This document shows, piece after piece, positions 26,551-36,448 of a stretch of 64,000 nucleotides of DNA. The stretch is from positions 211,526 to 275,525 of the forward strand of contig NZ_RHUM01000007.1 of assembly GCF_003937915.1 (NCBI RefSeq), written 5' to 3'. The position numbers were made by a program, and so were the translations under genes. The DNA is from Erwinia sp. 198. Its GTDB lineage: Bacteria; Pseudomonadota; Gammaproteobacteria; Enterobacterales; Enterobacteriaceae. Position 1 is the first letter of the stretch. The number at the start of each line of letters is the position of its first letter. Under the pieces are notes generated by a model, which saw nothing but the letters and a program-made list of their open reading frames with translations, was not told the origin of the DNA and made no database searches.

Positions 26551-27588
26551 CTATTCTTTGTCGCTATCGAGCCTGTCGATAATTTCCGGCGGCAGCATTT
26601 TTACCAGCTGAGAAAAGCTTTTCCCCACCGTCTTCTCCGCGTACTGAAGCAGCAGGATCGCCGGGCTGCCGGGTTCCATTCGGGTAAACCAAAGCCGCAG
26701 CTCCTGTAGCCTGAGCAGCGCATCGGCGCGGCTGGCGATACCGGTCTGGCGGGGTATAATCAGGGGGGCGCTGGCGGCTTCGTTTTCTGCCGGCGTTTCT
26801 GCCTGAACCGGCTGTTCTACGGTTTCTTCTGCGACAAAAGAAACGGCTGGCAACGGCGGCGAAACCGTATTTTCCTGACTGATAAACAGCCCCAGAACGG
26901 CGCCTAAGCGCGCAAAATCCGGGGCTTCGTCGCCCAACGAGGTCTTCAGGATGGTGCGAAGTTCCATCAGGCAGGCGTGTGCTTTTTGCAGTGAGAGGAT
27001 TGTTTGATCCTGACGCGCCTGCCATTCGAGTAGCAAAGCTGCCGCCGTCGCTTCGGGCAGCGCGCCCTCTTCACGCGGCGTGGCGTGGGCTTTTTCAAAA
27101 TCTTTTATGGCAATTTGCAGACCTGCCGCTTTCGGCAGAGGCAGCTGACGAAAATCGGCAAGCAGCCCGTTGATATCATCCAGCTCCGACAGAGCGTTAG
27201 CCCGCATAGCCGGATCGAACTCGCCTTCTTCCGTCAGCTGCGGATAAAGATCCGTGGGGAAAGCGGTCAGTAAGTCACGTAATATCAGTAGCCCTTCATG
27301 CAGCGCCGCCATGCCGATTTGTCTGATGCGGCAGCGCATCAGCGCCACCACCAGCCGGATATCGCGGCTTCGTTGCAGCAGCGCCTGACAGTCGCGCTCA
27401 ATCTCCGCCCAGTTCACCGGCTCGGCAGCCTCGACGAAACTGCCGTACTCGGCGTCCAGCCTTGGCTGAAGCCTGGCCTGCAGCATAATAAAAGCGGCGT
27501 CATATTCCAGATTTTCACCACAGGGCCGATCGCCGGGCACCGGCTGTAACAGATCCCGATAGTAATGATGCTTGTTGCTTTCCGTCAC
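26551..27588 (-). CDS. tssA: type VI secretion protein TssA
   Basis: A 345-residue protein with the ImpA N-terminal domain (PF06812): the opening YRDLLQPVPGDRPCGENLEYDAAF and VNWAEIERDCQALLQRSRDIRLVVALMRC are diagnostic. TssA primes assembly of the baseplate and tail and caps the growing sheath. The C-terminal third has a short TssA-type helical segment (ASRADALLRLQELRLWFTRMEPGSPAILLLQYAEKTVGKSF). The GTG start has AAGGA eight bases upstream. It follows tssG with a 29-base gap. Confidence 0.94.
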   Translation of the reverse strand: MTESNKHHYYRDLLQPVPGDRPCGENLEYDAAFIMLQARLQPRLDAEYGSFVEAAEPVNWAEIERDCQALLQRSRDIRLVVALMRCRIRQIGMAALHEGLLILRDLLTAFPTDLYPQLTEEGEFDPAMRANALSELDDINGLLADFRQLPLPKAAGLQIAIKDFEKAHATPREEGALPEATAAALLLEWQARQDQTILSLQKAHACLMELRTILKTSLGDEAPDFARLGAVLGLFISQENTVSPPLPAVSFVAEETVEQPVQAETPAENEAASAPLIIPRQTGIASRADALLRLQELRLWFTRMEPGSPAILLLQYAEKTVGKSFSQLVKMLPPEIIDRLDSDKE

Positions 27589-27617
27589 GATGTTGTCCTT
27601 TCTATCGCGTCCGGGCG

Positions 27618-28622
27618 CTACGTGTGATAGCGTTCCGGCTCAAAGCTCATGCCGTAAACCGGCGTAACGTCCTCTTTTCTCTCCAGCCAGACGGCGTAGC
27701 CAAGCTGATGACTGCCGTCCAGCGTCGCCTGCGGCACCTCGCTGGCGGCCAGCACCAGCTGGACATCCCAGGCGTATTCAAACCCCGTAAAATTGCGCAC
27801 CCACTCCCGCAGTACCGGCAGATCCGATCCCCACGGGCTGAAGCGCATATAGTTATCCAGCGTTAAGGGGCCGAGCAGCAGCTTGAATTTGTGCTGCCTG
27901 TCCCGCACGGTATTGCCTAATATTGCGCCATCGCCCAGCAGCATGGCCGCATCGTTGCCCAGCACGGAGCAATCGGCGGGCTCCAGAAAAATCCACTGGG
28001 TCACAAACTCTTCCAGTCGGGCTTTTATCTGGAAGTAATATTCGATGGCGCCCGCCAGGCCTTCCGGATTGCGCGCCTCGCGGATCAAATGGGCAGAAGA
28101 CGCCAGTCGGGCGTGGGTCGGCAGCGGTTTATCGTGCAGCTCGGCCAGATCCATGCCTGCCAGACTGGCAATATAGAAAGAGAACTGTTCCTCATTCGGT
28201 CTGTCCAGCGAGGCGGTATCCTGCGCGACAAGCCAGGCGCGATAAAACAGCGACAGGGCACGATGATGAAAAACATCGAGAAAGTCGGTCAGCGTATTGT
28301 CCTGGGCCTCCGTCCTCGAGTAGGCCAGTTCGGAAAAATGCAGCGGCATCGCGCCCTGCGGTCCCCATATGCCGGGCCCGAAGAGTTTTATCCCGATGCG
28401 GCCATTCTCCAGACCGAGAGAAGCGATCTCGCGCGGCGCAAAAATCAAAGAGGCTTTTTGGCCTATGCGGAACGTCTCCTGGTCAGGCAGTACCGCTGTA
28501 CCAGGCACCGGCAGCGTCGGCGTTTTAGCCGTGATTGCGCGCATGATACTGATAAAACCGGCTTCCCAGGGCCGCTCCTTATTAAACCAGGCGGCCAGCA
28601 TGTCGACGGAGGAAGCGCGCAT
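27618..28622 (-). CDS. tssG: type VI baseplate protein TssG
   Basis: A 334-residue ImpH/VasB-family protein (PF06996). Typical blocks are PWEAGFISIMRAI, FGPGIWGPQGAMPLHFSELAYSR, DFLDVFHHRALSLFYRAW and LAGAIEYYF. TssG forms the baseplate wedge with TssF, TssK and TssE. Its ATG overlaps the tssF stop by one base, so the two are coupled. Confidence 0.95.
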   Translation of the reverse strand: MRASSVDMLAAWFNKERPWEAGFISIMRAITAKTPTLPVPGTAVLPDQETFRIGQKASLIFAPREIASLGLENGRIGIKLFGPGIWGPQGAMPLHFSELAYSRTEAQDNTLTDFLDVFHHRALSLFYRAWLVAQDTASLDRPNEEQFSFYIASLAGMDLAELHDKPLPTHARLASSAHLIREARNPEGLAGAIEYYFQIKARLEEFVTQWIFLEPADCSVLGNDAAMLLGDGAILGNTVRDRQHKFKLLLGPLTLDNYMRFSPWGSDLPVLREWVRNFTGFEYAWDVQLVLAASEVPQATLDGSHQLGYAVWLERKEDVTPVYGMSFEPERYHT

Positions 28623-30499
28623 CAGAACGAGCCTCGTTTACCGGGACGGGCCTGCCAGCTGGCGATGACGCCCCTTTGCATAGAGTGCAGCTCCGTTTCG
28701 GTAAACACGTTGATAGCGGCGTGGCGAGAAAGGTAATTTTCCATCACCAGACCGAACAGGTAAGGACTGACGCCGGAAAAGCCTTCTTCATCTACCGTCA
28801 GGACGCAGCGCACGCCTCTGCCGTAAATCAACAGGCCGTCACCGGGAAGACGCCGGGTCACCGGAAACGTTTTACAGCCTATCAGGCTGTCTACCTGAGT
28901 ATTGGACTCGCGATCGGCATTGTGTAAAAACAGGCGCAGCATATTGCGCAGCGATTCCCCGCCCGGCCCGTGCTCCAAATCGGAGAGCGGCAGATAGTTA
29001 AAGCTAAGCTGGCGGATCAAACGCCAGGCCGACTCCCCCAGCGCAAAAGGCTCACGTGGCGCGCTCGGCTGGCAGACGAAGGCCACGCCCAGCACAGGAA
29101 CCGCGTCGGACATGGTTAAATCAAAGCTGCCGTTTCTGGCAATCAGGCGTGGCAGATCGCGGTTGGTGACCATCGCTTCGACCGTAAGGTAGCGAATATG
29201 ATCGGCATAAGGCGCCTCCTGCTGATCGACCAGCGAGACGAAGACCTCTGTTCCGGGATAAGGCGTGCGGGTGTCATATTTTCTCTTGCTCTCGCTTTTT
29301 ACTCTGGCTTCGCGATTGAGCGAAAAGTAACGGCCGAAATTGCCATAGTCGCAGTGACGCGTTTGATAAAGCGGTTGAAACACCACTTCCTCGCTGCTTT
29401 CCGCCTGCTGACCGCGCACCTTATGCACGGAAAAAACTTCGTAATCAAGAGGGCGACTGCGGTCGGGAACCACATGGAAAGCGTTTAGCGCCCGGTTGAC
29501 TTCGATCCTGTCCACCACTTTAGGAAACAGGTTAATTACCGGCGTACAGAACGGTAAAAACTTTGACGCGTTAACATGGCCAATCAGCTCCAGGGGAAGC
29601 CGATCCAGCAGCACTATCAGCTCGGCCTCGTTGCTGTGGTTGCGGGACAAACCGGCGGCCAGCTGAGTCAGCGTAAAAAAATAAAAGCGCTGACGACAGG
29701 CGAAATATTCATGGATCAGGTTATGTCCATGAAACATGTTCCAGGACAGCGGCAGCAGCGTCTGATCGGGATGCAGCCCTTCAAAAGTCAGCGGGCGCTG
29801 GGCGATGACCACGTCTTCCGCTTTGCTGCTGCCGGCCCGCACCAGCATAGCCACGTTGCTGGTATGCAAAAGTTCAAAAAGATGGGAAACAATGCGCTCA
29901 TCGCCGTCGATATAGAGCGGCAGGCGATCGAAGCCGCTCAGCTGCGAAAATATCCGTTCCCCCTGCGCACGCAATTTGATCCGCAGAGCGCCTTTCAGCC
30001 TGGCGTAAGGAATACGGTATTTTTCCAGATTGGGAATATCCGGCGGAACCGAAGTCAGGCGAGCCTCGACGATTTCTATTGGCCACAGCGTGACATCCTG
30101 ACCGTTGCGAAACTCGCAGCGTGTATTTTCGCCAGGCAATATGCGGGTATAAAACGCACTGTTTTTAGGAACAAGATAGCCGTGGCCCAGTTCTCCTTCC
30201 TTCAGGTCAGGCGCAAGTTGAACCACGCCGATGGAAGGCGTGGGCGAATTATAATTAGGGTAGACGATGTCCAGAAGCCGCTGCGTAAACTTTGGGAACT
30301 CCGCATCCAGTTTTAAATGCGTACGTGCGGATAAAAAGCAAAATGCTTCAATCAGTCTTTCAACATAAGGATCGGCCGTTTCGATGCCTCTCATCCCCAG
30401 ACGTCCGGCAATTTTGGGATGTTTTTCAGCAAACTCACGCGCTGACTCTTTCATAAAAGTGAGTTCCTGATTGTAATAATCGAGGAATTTATGATTCAC
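28622..30499 (-). CDS. tssF: type VI baseplate protein TssF
   Basis: A 625-residue ImpG/VasA-family protein (PF05947) of usual length. The N-terminus (FLDYYNQELTFMKESAREFAEKHPKIAGRLG) and FCFLSARTHLKLDAEFPKFTQRLLDIVYPNY are family hallmarks. It is the main wedge subunit of the type VI baseplate. The GTG start has GGGAG six bases upstream. First gene of the minus-strand arm. Confidence 0.96.
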   Translation of the reverse strand: MNHKFLDYYNQELTFMKESAREFAEKHPKIAGRLGMRGIETADPYVERLIEAFCFLSARTHLKLDAEFPKFTQRLLDIVYPNYNSPTPSIGVVQLAPDLKEGELGHGYLVPKNSAFYTRILPGENTRCEFRNGQDVTLWPIEIVEARLTSVPPDIPNLEKYRIPYARLKGALRIKLRAQGERIFSQLSGFDRLPLYIDGDERIVSHLFELLHTSNVAMLVRAGSSKAEDVVIAQRPLTFEGLHPDQTLLPLSWNMFHGHNLIHEYFACRQRFYFFTLTQLAAGLSRNHSNEAELIVLLDRLPLELIGHVNASKFLPFCTPVINLFPKVVDRIEVNRALNAFHVVPDRSRPLDYEVFSVHKVRGQQAESSEEVVFQPLYQTRHCDYGNFGRYFSLNREARVKSESKRKYDTRTPYPGTEVFVSLVDQQEAPYADHIRYLTVEAMVTNRDLPRLIARNGSFDLTMSDAVPVLGVAFVCQPSAPREPFALGESAWRLIRQLSFNYLPLSDLEHGPGGESLRNMLRLFLHNADRESNTQVDSLIGCKTFPVTRRLPGDGLLIYGRGVRCVLTVDEEGFSGVSPYLFGLVMENYLSRHAAINVFTETELHSMQRGVIASWQARPGKRGSF

Positions 30500-30938
30500 G
30501 ATTGCTCCCGTTATCCTTGTTTTTAAACGTAGACTTTGTCTTTTATTAATATGGCCGTCTAAACAGGTTTTTTGAGTAAGCTGACTGTTATTCTTTTTTG
30601 AAAAGCAACAGGATGTTATTAGTTAATAAATGCGTTAAATACACGCGGCGGCTTTTATTTTTTTTCAGGCTTTATAACATGTGGAAAAAACAGTCTCAAG
30701 AGCATTGTGAGGGAACGTCAGAAGTTTCAGCTGGCCATCAGGTTATTTTACGGGAAAAATCTTTTTAAATAAGGGTTTGTCATCGTGGCGGGCGTATTAT
30801 TCAGGAATAGCGTTCGGGCGGTATTCTTAATTTATTTTTACGGCGTGGACAAGGGTATTATATTTTGTTTTCCTTCCCCGGAAGAATCTGGTTTGTGTGA
30901 TTTTATGCCTGTGACAAATGTACCCGGAGGAATGATAC
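30500..30938. promoter_or_regulatory. divergent promoter region of the type VI cluster
   Basis: A 439-bp AT-rich region between the divergent tssF and clpV arms, which must carry both promoters. I found no clear RpoN -24/-12 element (TGGCAC-N5-TTGCA) and no gene. The clpV ribosome binding site GGAGG lies at its right end. Confidence 0.65.
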
Positions 30939-33665
30939 GTGGCTATTACAAGGCAAAATTTATTCGGTAAGCTGGATGAGACATTATTCAGAACGATTGA
31001 AAGTGCAACCACGCTTTGTAAGCTGCGCGGCAACCCCTATGTTGAACTGGTGCATTGGCTAAATCAGATCTGGCAGCAGGAGCAAAATGACCTGCGTCTG
31101 ATAGCTCGCCATTTTGAGGTTGACGCACAGGCGCTGGAACAGGGCTTCGCTCAGGCGCTGGCCCGATTGCCCGCAGGCGCCAGCACTATCTCAGACTTTT
31201 CATACCATATTGAACTCGCTATCGAACGCGCCTGGATTTATGCCAGCCTGGAGTGTTTTGAAAGCCGTATTCGCAGCGGACATTTGCTGATCGCCATGTT
31301 GACCACCATGGAGCTACGGCGCGCCCTGTTTGCTATCTCTTCCGCTTTTGAACGGATCTCTCTGGAACATTTGACCGCCGATTTCGGCTATATCACTCAG
31401 GCTTCGCCGGAAGTTAGCGAGGCGACGACGGAGGCTGGCGTAATGCCCGGCGAGATTAATGCGGCTATCGGCGGTCAGATAAAAAGCGGCGGGCTGGCGC
31501 AGTATGCCACCGATCTGACCGCGTTAGCGCGCGAAGGCAAAATCGATCCGGTCACGGGACGCGAGCATGAAATCAGCACCATGACCGATATCCTGCTGCG
31601 TCGCCGTCAGAACAACCCTCTGCTGACCGGTGAAGCTGGCGTCGGGAAAACGGCCGTCGTGGAGGGGCTGGCGCAAGCCATCGTAGCGGGTAATGTGCCG
31701 CCAGCGCTGGCAAAAGTCAGGCTGCTGGCGCTGGATGTCGTCGCGCTGGCCGCTGGCGCCAGCATGAAAGGCGAGTTTGAGGCGCGGCTGAAAGCCGTGC
31801 TGGATGAGGCTATCGCTTCGCCCCAGCCCGTTATCCTGTTTATCGATGAAGTGCATACGCTGATCGGCGCCGGGGGCAATGCCGGGACGGGCGATGCGGC
31901 TAACTTGTTGAAGCCTGCGCTGGCGCGGGGCCAGCTGCGCACTATTGGTGCCACGACCTGGAGCGAATTTAAACGGCATATTGAGAAGGATCCGGCGCTG
32001 ACAAGGCGTTTTCAGGTGCTGCAAATTGCGGAGCCGGACGAGGAAGCCGCCGTCGCTATGCTGCGGGGGCTGCTGCCGGTGCTGGAAAAGCATCACGGCG
32101 TCTGGATTATGGAGGAAGCCTTACAGGCCGCCGTGCGGCTGTCGCACCGTTATATTCCGGCCCGGCAGCTGCCAGATAAGGCGATAGGTCTTCTTGATAC
32201 GGCCTGCGCGCGGGTGGCCGTCGCGCAACATGCGGCGCCGGTCATGCTGCAACGTCTCCACTGTCGGACGGACGCCGCCCGCGCGGAGCTGAGCCTGGTT
32301 GAAAAGGCCAGCCGATTTGGCAAAGTGCAGCACCACAGCGGCGAACGCCTGAGACAGGAGATCGCCGAGCAGACCGAGGCTTCTCTTCAGCTGGAGCAGC
32401 GCTGGACGCAGGAAAAAGAGCTGGTTGCCGCCATCGTCGCGGTACGTGAAAAACTACAGGACGAGGCCTCTACGGCTGAGGAAGAGATAGCGCCGCTGCA
32501 AAATGAGCTGGCGGAGCTGGAGGCGCGTCTGCAGGCTGCCCGGAACGAGCAGCCGCTGGTGCAGGCGGAGGTCAATGCGGATGTTATCGGCGCGATAGTG
32601 GCCGACTGGACGGGGATCCCCGTCGGCCAGATGTTAAAAGACGATCTTCGTGCCGTACTGGAACTGCCGCAGCGGCTGGCCGGGCGCGTGATAGGTCAGG
32701 ACTATGCGCTGCGTCAGGTCAGCGAAAGCATCCAGACGGCTCGCGCGGGGCTGGCGGATCCGCGTAAGCCGGTCGGCGTCTTTATGCTGGTTGGCCCATC
32801 CGGCGTGGGGAAAACGGAAACCGCGCTGGCTATCGCCGAGCAGCTTTACGGCGGCGAGCAGAATCTCATCACCGTCAATATGAGCGAGTATCAGGAAGCC
32901 CATACCGTTTCCTCGCTGAAGGGATCGCCACCGGGCTACGTGGGCTATGGCGAAGGCGGCGTGCTGACGGAGGCGGTACGCCGCAAACCCTACAGCGTAG
33001 TGCTGTTGGATGAGATTGAGAAAGCGCATCCCGACGTACATGAACTGTTTTTTCAGGTCTTCGACAAGGGCAGTATGGAAGATGGCGAAGGGCGGCAAAT
33101 CGACTTTAAAAATACGGTGCTGCTGCTGACCAGCAACGTCGGCAGCGAAACGATCGCCAGCCTGTTTGCCGATGCAGAGACGGCGCCCGATGCCGAAAGC
33201 GTCAGAAAAATGGTGCAGCCTGAGCTGCTGAAAGTCTTTCCGGCGGCCTTTTTAGGGCGCCTGGCGGTGGTGCCTTATCTGCCGCTTCAGGAAGCGTCGC
33301 TACAAGGTATTGTCCGGCAACAGCTCGACAGACTGGCTTTGCGTTTACGCGAGCAGCATAGCGCTTCGCTGCATTATGGCGACGATTTGACGACGCATAT
33401 TATCGGGCAGTGTCCCGTTGCTGAAACGGGCGCACGAATGTTGATCCGATTTATCGAGCAAAATATCGCGCCGGAAATAGCGCGCCAGATATTAAACAGC
33501 CAGGCACCGCTAAGCGAACAATGTCTCTACATAACCGCAGAGGATAATATCGTTATCCGTTTTCAGCCGAAAGGAGAAGAAGAAAACGCGATAGATAAAA
33601 CAGGAGAGAAGCGAGAAGATCCGGCAAAACAAGACGGATTTTTAACGGGTAATAGCGCTGCATGA
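30939..33665 (+). CDS. clpV: type VI ATPase ClpV (TssH)
   Basis: A 908-residue Clp/Hsp100 ATPase that recycles the contracted TssB/TssC sheath. Two AAA domains are visible: Walker A GEAGVGKTA (231-239) with FIDEVHT, and GPSGVGKTE (619-627) with LLDEIEKAH; between them lies the coiled-coil middle domain. The N-terminal domain (residues 1-160) binds the sheath. The GTG start has GGAGG seven bases upstream; an out-of-frame ATG nearby is not used. The C-terminal tail after the D2 domain is charged. First gene of the plus-strand arm. Confidence 0.97.
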   Translation: MAITRQNLFGKLDETLFRTIESATTLCKLRGNPYVELVHWLNQIWQQEQNDLRLIARHFEVDAQALEQGFAQALARLPAGASTISDFSYHIELAIERAWIYASLECFESRIRSGHLLIAMLTTMELRRALFAISSAFERISLEHLTADFGYITQASPEVSEATTEAGVMPGEINAAIGGQIKSGGLAQYATDLTALAREGKIDPVTGREHEISTMTDILLRRRQNNPLLTGEAGVGKTAVVEGLAQAIVAGNVPPALAKVRLLALDVVALAAGASMKGEFEARLKAVLDEAIASPQPVILFIDEVHTLIGAGGNAGTGDAANLLKPALARGQLRTIGATTWSEFKRHIEKDPALTRRFQVLQIAEPDEEAAVAMLRGLLPVLEKHHGVWIMEEALQAAVRLSHRYIPARQLPDKAIGLLDTACARVAVAQHAAPVMLQRLHCRTDAARAELSLVEKASRFGKVQHHSGERLRQEIAEQTEASLQLEQRWTQEKELVAAIVAVREKLQDEASTAEEEIAPLQNELAELEARLQAARNEQPLVQAEVNADVIGAIVADWTGIPVGQMLKDDLRAVLELPQRLAGRVIGQDYALRQVSESIQTARAGLADPRKPVGVFMLVGPSGVGKTETALAIAEQLYGGEQNLITVNMSEYQEAHTVSSLKGSPPGYVGYGEGGVLTEAVRRKPYSVVLLDEIEKAHPDVHELFFQVFDKGSMEDGEGRQIDFKNTVLLLTSNVGSETIASLFADAETAPDAESVRKMVQPELLKVFPAAFLGRLAVVPYLPLQEASLQGIVRQQLDRLALRLREQHSASLHYGDDLTTHIIGQCPVAETGARMLIRFIEQNIAPEIARQILNSQAPLSEQCLYITAEDNIVIRFQPKGEEENAIDKTGEKREDPAKQDGFLTGNSAA

Positions 33666-33724
33666 CAGTCCGCTATTAATGTGAATAAAGGCTATTTTTA
33701 ATACAGCACGATGAAAGGGATATC

Positions 33725-34258
33725 ATGATTTCAAGAAATGGCAGTGCTCAAAAATTTATCGCCAGAAACAGGGCGCCGCGCGTACAAATTGAATATGACG
33801 TGGAGATCTATGGCAGCGAGAAAAAAATAGAATTGCCCTTTGTTATGGGCGTATTAGCCGATCTGTCCGGGAAGGCGATTGAGCCTTTGCCGCCGGTTGC
33901 CGATCGCAAATTTCTCAGCATTGATATTGATAATTTCGACGAGCGGATGAAAGCCATGAAACCGCGCGTGGCTTTTGCCGTGCCTAATACCCTGACCGGG
34001 GAAGGGCAGCTGATGATCGATATGACGTTTGAAAGCATTCATGACTTTTCACCGGACGAAATAGCCAAAAAAGTGGATTCGCTTTCTCAGCTGCTGGATG
34101 CCCGCACCCAGCTGGCCAATCTGCAAACCTATATGGACGGCAAAGCCGGCGCGGAAAGTCTGGTGATGAAAGTGCTACAGGATAAATCGCTGCTAACCGC
34201 GCTGGCTTCTGCACCGAAACCAGTGAAAACAGACGGCAGCCCATTAGGGAACGAATAA
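33725..34258 (+). CDS. tssB: type VI sheath small subunit TssB
   Basis: A 177-residue VipA/ImpB-family protein (PF05591). Family blocks: RAPRVQIEYDVEIYG, ELPFVMGVLADLSG, FLSIDIDNFDERM and the C-terminal DARTQLANLQTYMDGK segment that interlocks with TssC. With TssC it builds the contractile sheath. AAAGGGA lies just upstream of the ATG, and tssC follows after 17 bases. Confidence 0.97.
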   Translation: MISRNGSAQKFIARNRAPRVQIEYDVEIYGSEKKIELPFVMGVLADLSGKAIEPLPPVADRKFLSIDIDNFDERMKAMKPRVAFAVPNTLTGEGQLMIDMTFESIHDFSPDEIAKKVDSLSQLLDARTQLANLQTYMDGKAGAESLVMKVLQDKSLLTALASAPKPVKTDGSPLGNE

Positions 34259-34275
34259 GGCGAGAGAGGGATATC

Positions 34276-35769
34276 ATGTCGATGCAAGCTGAGAAAAAGA
34301 ACCAGGCGACCTACGCGGGCCACAGCGATTTTAATACGCTGTTAAGCAAGGAGTTCAAACCGAAATCGGAACAGGCGAAAACCGCCGTAGAGAGCGCGGT
34401 TAAAACGCTGGCCGAGCAGGCGCTGAGCAGCTCGGTCACCATGGCCGACGACGCCTATAAAAACATTGCCGCTTTTATTGCGGAGATCGATCGCAAGCTG
34501 TCCGAACAGATCAATTTGATCCTGCATCATCCACAGTTTCAGTCTCTGGAAAGCGCCTGGCGCGGGCTGCATTATTTAGTCTATAACACCGAAACCGACG
34601 AAAAGCTGAAGCTGCGTTTTATGGATATTTCCAAAGATGAGCTGAGGCGCAATATGCGGCGCTTTAAAGGGATCGCCTGGGATCAAAGCCCGCTCTTTAA
34701 GCAGGTATACGAAGAGGAATATGGCCAGCTGGGGGGTGAACCTTACGGCTGTCTGGTCGCCGATTACTATTTCGATCACACTGCGCCAGACGTGGATCTG
34801 CTGGCCTCCATTGGCAAAATCGCCGCGTCCGCGCACGTGCCGTTTATTACCGGTGCGGCACCCTCCGTGCTGCAAATGGATTCCTGGCAGGAGCTGGCTA
34901 ATCCTCGCGATCTGACCAAGATCTTTACGCAGAATCTGGAATATGCGGCGTGGAACTCGCTGCGTCAGTCAGAAGACTCACGCTATATCGGCCTGGCAAT
35001 GCCGCGTTTTCTGTCGCGTTTGCCTTATGGCATTCATACCAATCCCGTCGACGACTTCAATTTTGAAGAAACTACCGACGGCGCCGATCACAGCAAGTAC
35101 GCCTGGTCCAACGCGGCCTATGCGATGGCGGTCAATATCAACCGCTCGTTCAAACACTACGGCTGGTGCACGCTGATCCGAGGCGTGGAAAGCGGCGGCG
35201 TGGTCGAAGGACTGCCGTGCCATACCTTCCCGACCGACGATGGCGGCATTGATATGAAATGCCCAACGGAGATCGCTATCTCTGACCGTCGCGAAGCGGA
35301 ACTGGCTAAAAACGGCTTTATCCCGCTTATTCACCGTAAAAACACCGATTATGCCGCCTTTATCGGCGCGCAGTCGTTACAAAAACCGGCGGAATATTAC
35401 GATCCGGACGCCACGGCGAACGCCAACCTTTCCGCGCGGCTGCCTTACATGTTTGCCTGTTCTCGCTTTGCCCACTATCTGAAGTGCATCGTGCGCGACA
35501 AAATCGGCACTTTTAAAGAACGCGATGAAATGCAGAAGTGGCTGAACGACTGGATAATGAATTATGTCGACGGCGACCCGGTTAATTCCACTTTTGAAAC
35601 CAAAGCGCGTCGTCCGCTGGCCGCCGCGGAAGTGGTGGTTGAGGATGTGGAAGGCAATCCAGGATATTACCAGGCAAAATTTTTCCTGCGTCCGCATTTT
35701 CAGCTGGAGGGCCTGACCGTTTCGCTGCGTATGGTCGCGAAATTACCGTCGTTGAAAGGCGCAGCATAA
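34276..35769 (+). CDS. tssC: type VI sheath large subunit TssC
   Basis: A 497-residue VipB/ImpC protein (PF05943), normal length. Clear blocks include ESAWRGLHYLVYNTETDEKLKLR, FGLLVADYYFD-like segment (GCLVADYYFDH), FITGAAPSVLQMDSW and SRYIGLAMPRFLSRLPYG, and the C-terminal FFLRPHFQLEGLTVSLRMVAKLP. It forms the sheath with TssB. GAGAGGGA precedes the ATG. Confidence 0.97.
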   Translation: MSMQAEKKNQATYAGHSDFNTLLSKEFKPKSEQAKTAVESAVKTLAEQALSSSVTMADDAYKNIAAFIAEIDRKLSEQINLILHHPQFQSLESAWRGLHYLVYNTETDEKLKLRFMDISKDELRRNMRRFKGIAWDQSPLFKQVYEEEYGQLGGEPYGCLVADYYFDHTAPDVDLLASIGKIAASAHVPFITGAAPSVLQMDSWQELANPRDLTKIFTQNLEYAAWNSLRQSEDSRYIGLAMPRFLSRLPYGIHTNPVDDFNFEETTDGADHSKYAWSNAAYAMAVNINRSFKHYGWCTLIRGVESGGVVEGLPCHTFPTDDGGIDMKCPTEIAISDRREAELAKNGFIPLIHRKNTDYAAFIGAQSLQKPAEYYDPDATANANLSARLPYMFACSRFAHYLKCIVRDKIGTFKERDEMQKWLNDWIMNYVDGDPVNSTFETKARRPLAAAEVVVEDVEGNPGYYQAKFFLRPHFQLEGLTVSLRMVAKLPSLKGAA

Positions 35770-35880
35770 CGATCGCAGATTTTAATATTGTTAACAGCAG
35801 CATTGTTTGCGGGGCTGCTTTAACTACATACGCTGCGCGCATGCGTAGCAATTTTAATAGTGCTGAATAAGGGAATTATC

Positions 35881-36366
35881 ATGGCACAAGATATGTTTAT
35901 TAAGATCGACGGCATTGAAGGTGAATCGCTGGATGCCGCACATACCAATGAAATTGAGGTTCTGGAATGGCATTGGGATGTTTCACAGCATTCCAATATG
36001 CACAGCGGGTCCGGCGGCGGCTCAGGCAAGGCAAGCGTGGCCGATTTCTGCTTTACCCATTACACCGATAAGGCCAGCCCTAATTTATTAAGCCACTGTC
36101 TGACGGGCAAGCATATTAAAAATATTGTCTTCGTGGTGCGTAAAGCGGGCGGCAATCCGCTGGAATATTTAACCATTAACTTTACCGACACCATTATTAC
36201 CCGTGTCGATATGTCGGGATCTTCAGAGGATGAAACCCGTCCTCGTGAACTGGTTAAATTCTCCTTCACTAAAGTGACGCAGGATTACGTCATGCAGAAC
36301 GCTGAAGGCAGCAAATCTGGCGTTATCTCCGCCAGCTATGACGTCAAAGCCAACCTGAGCAGCTAA
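35881..36366 (+). CDS. hcp: type VI tube protein Hcp (TssD)
   Basis: A 161-residue Hcp (PF05638), the hexameric ring protein of the secreted inner tube and a carrier for small effectors. Signatures: MFIKIDGIEGES, EIEVLEWHWDVSQ, GSGGGSGKASVADFCFTHYTDKASP and the C-terminal KFSFTKVTQDY. The start is MAQDMF with AAGGGA upstream; an in-frame ATG 21 bases earlier is not needed. A strong hairpin follows the stop, which fits separate high-level expression. Confidence 0.97.
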   Translation: MAQDMFIKIDGIEGESLDAAHTNEIEVLEWHWDVSQHSNMHSGSGGGSGKASVADFCFTHYTDKASPNLLSHCLTGKHIKNIVFVVRKAGGNPLEYLTINFTDTIITRVDMSGSSEDETRPRELVKFSFTKVTQDYVMQNAEGSKSGVISASYDVKANLSS

Positions 36367-36381
36367 TACGTTAAACGATAT

Positions 36382-36413
36382 AAAAGCTTGTCGCCCCTGG
36401 GTGGCAAGCTTTT
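36382..36413 (+). terminator. hairpin after hcp
   Basis: A 14-bp stem with two G-T wobbles (aaaagcttgtcgcc / ggtggcaagctttt) and a 4-base loop starts 15 bases after hcp. The stem ends in TTTT. It probably stabilises the hcp message or lowers read-through into tssJ. Confidence 0.7.
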
Positions 36414-36448
36414 CAGCCTGGCTTCGGGATTTTAAGGTGATATTTAAC

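Noticed and set aside
30500..30938. RpoN (sigma-54) promoters in the divergent type VI region
   Set aside because: No sequence with the invariant GG and GC spaced as -24/-12 was found.
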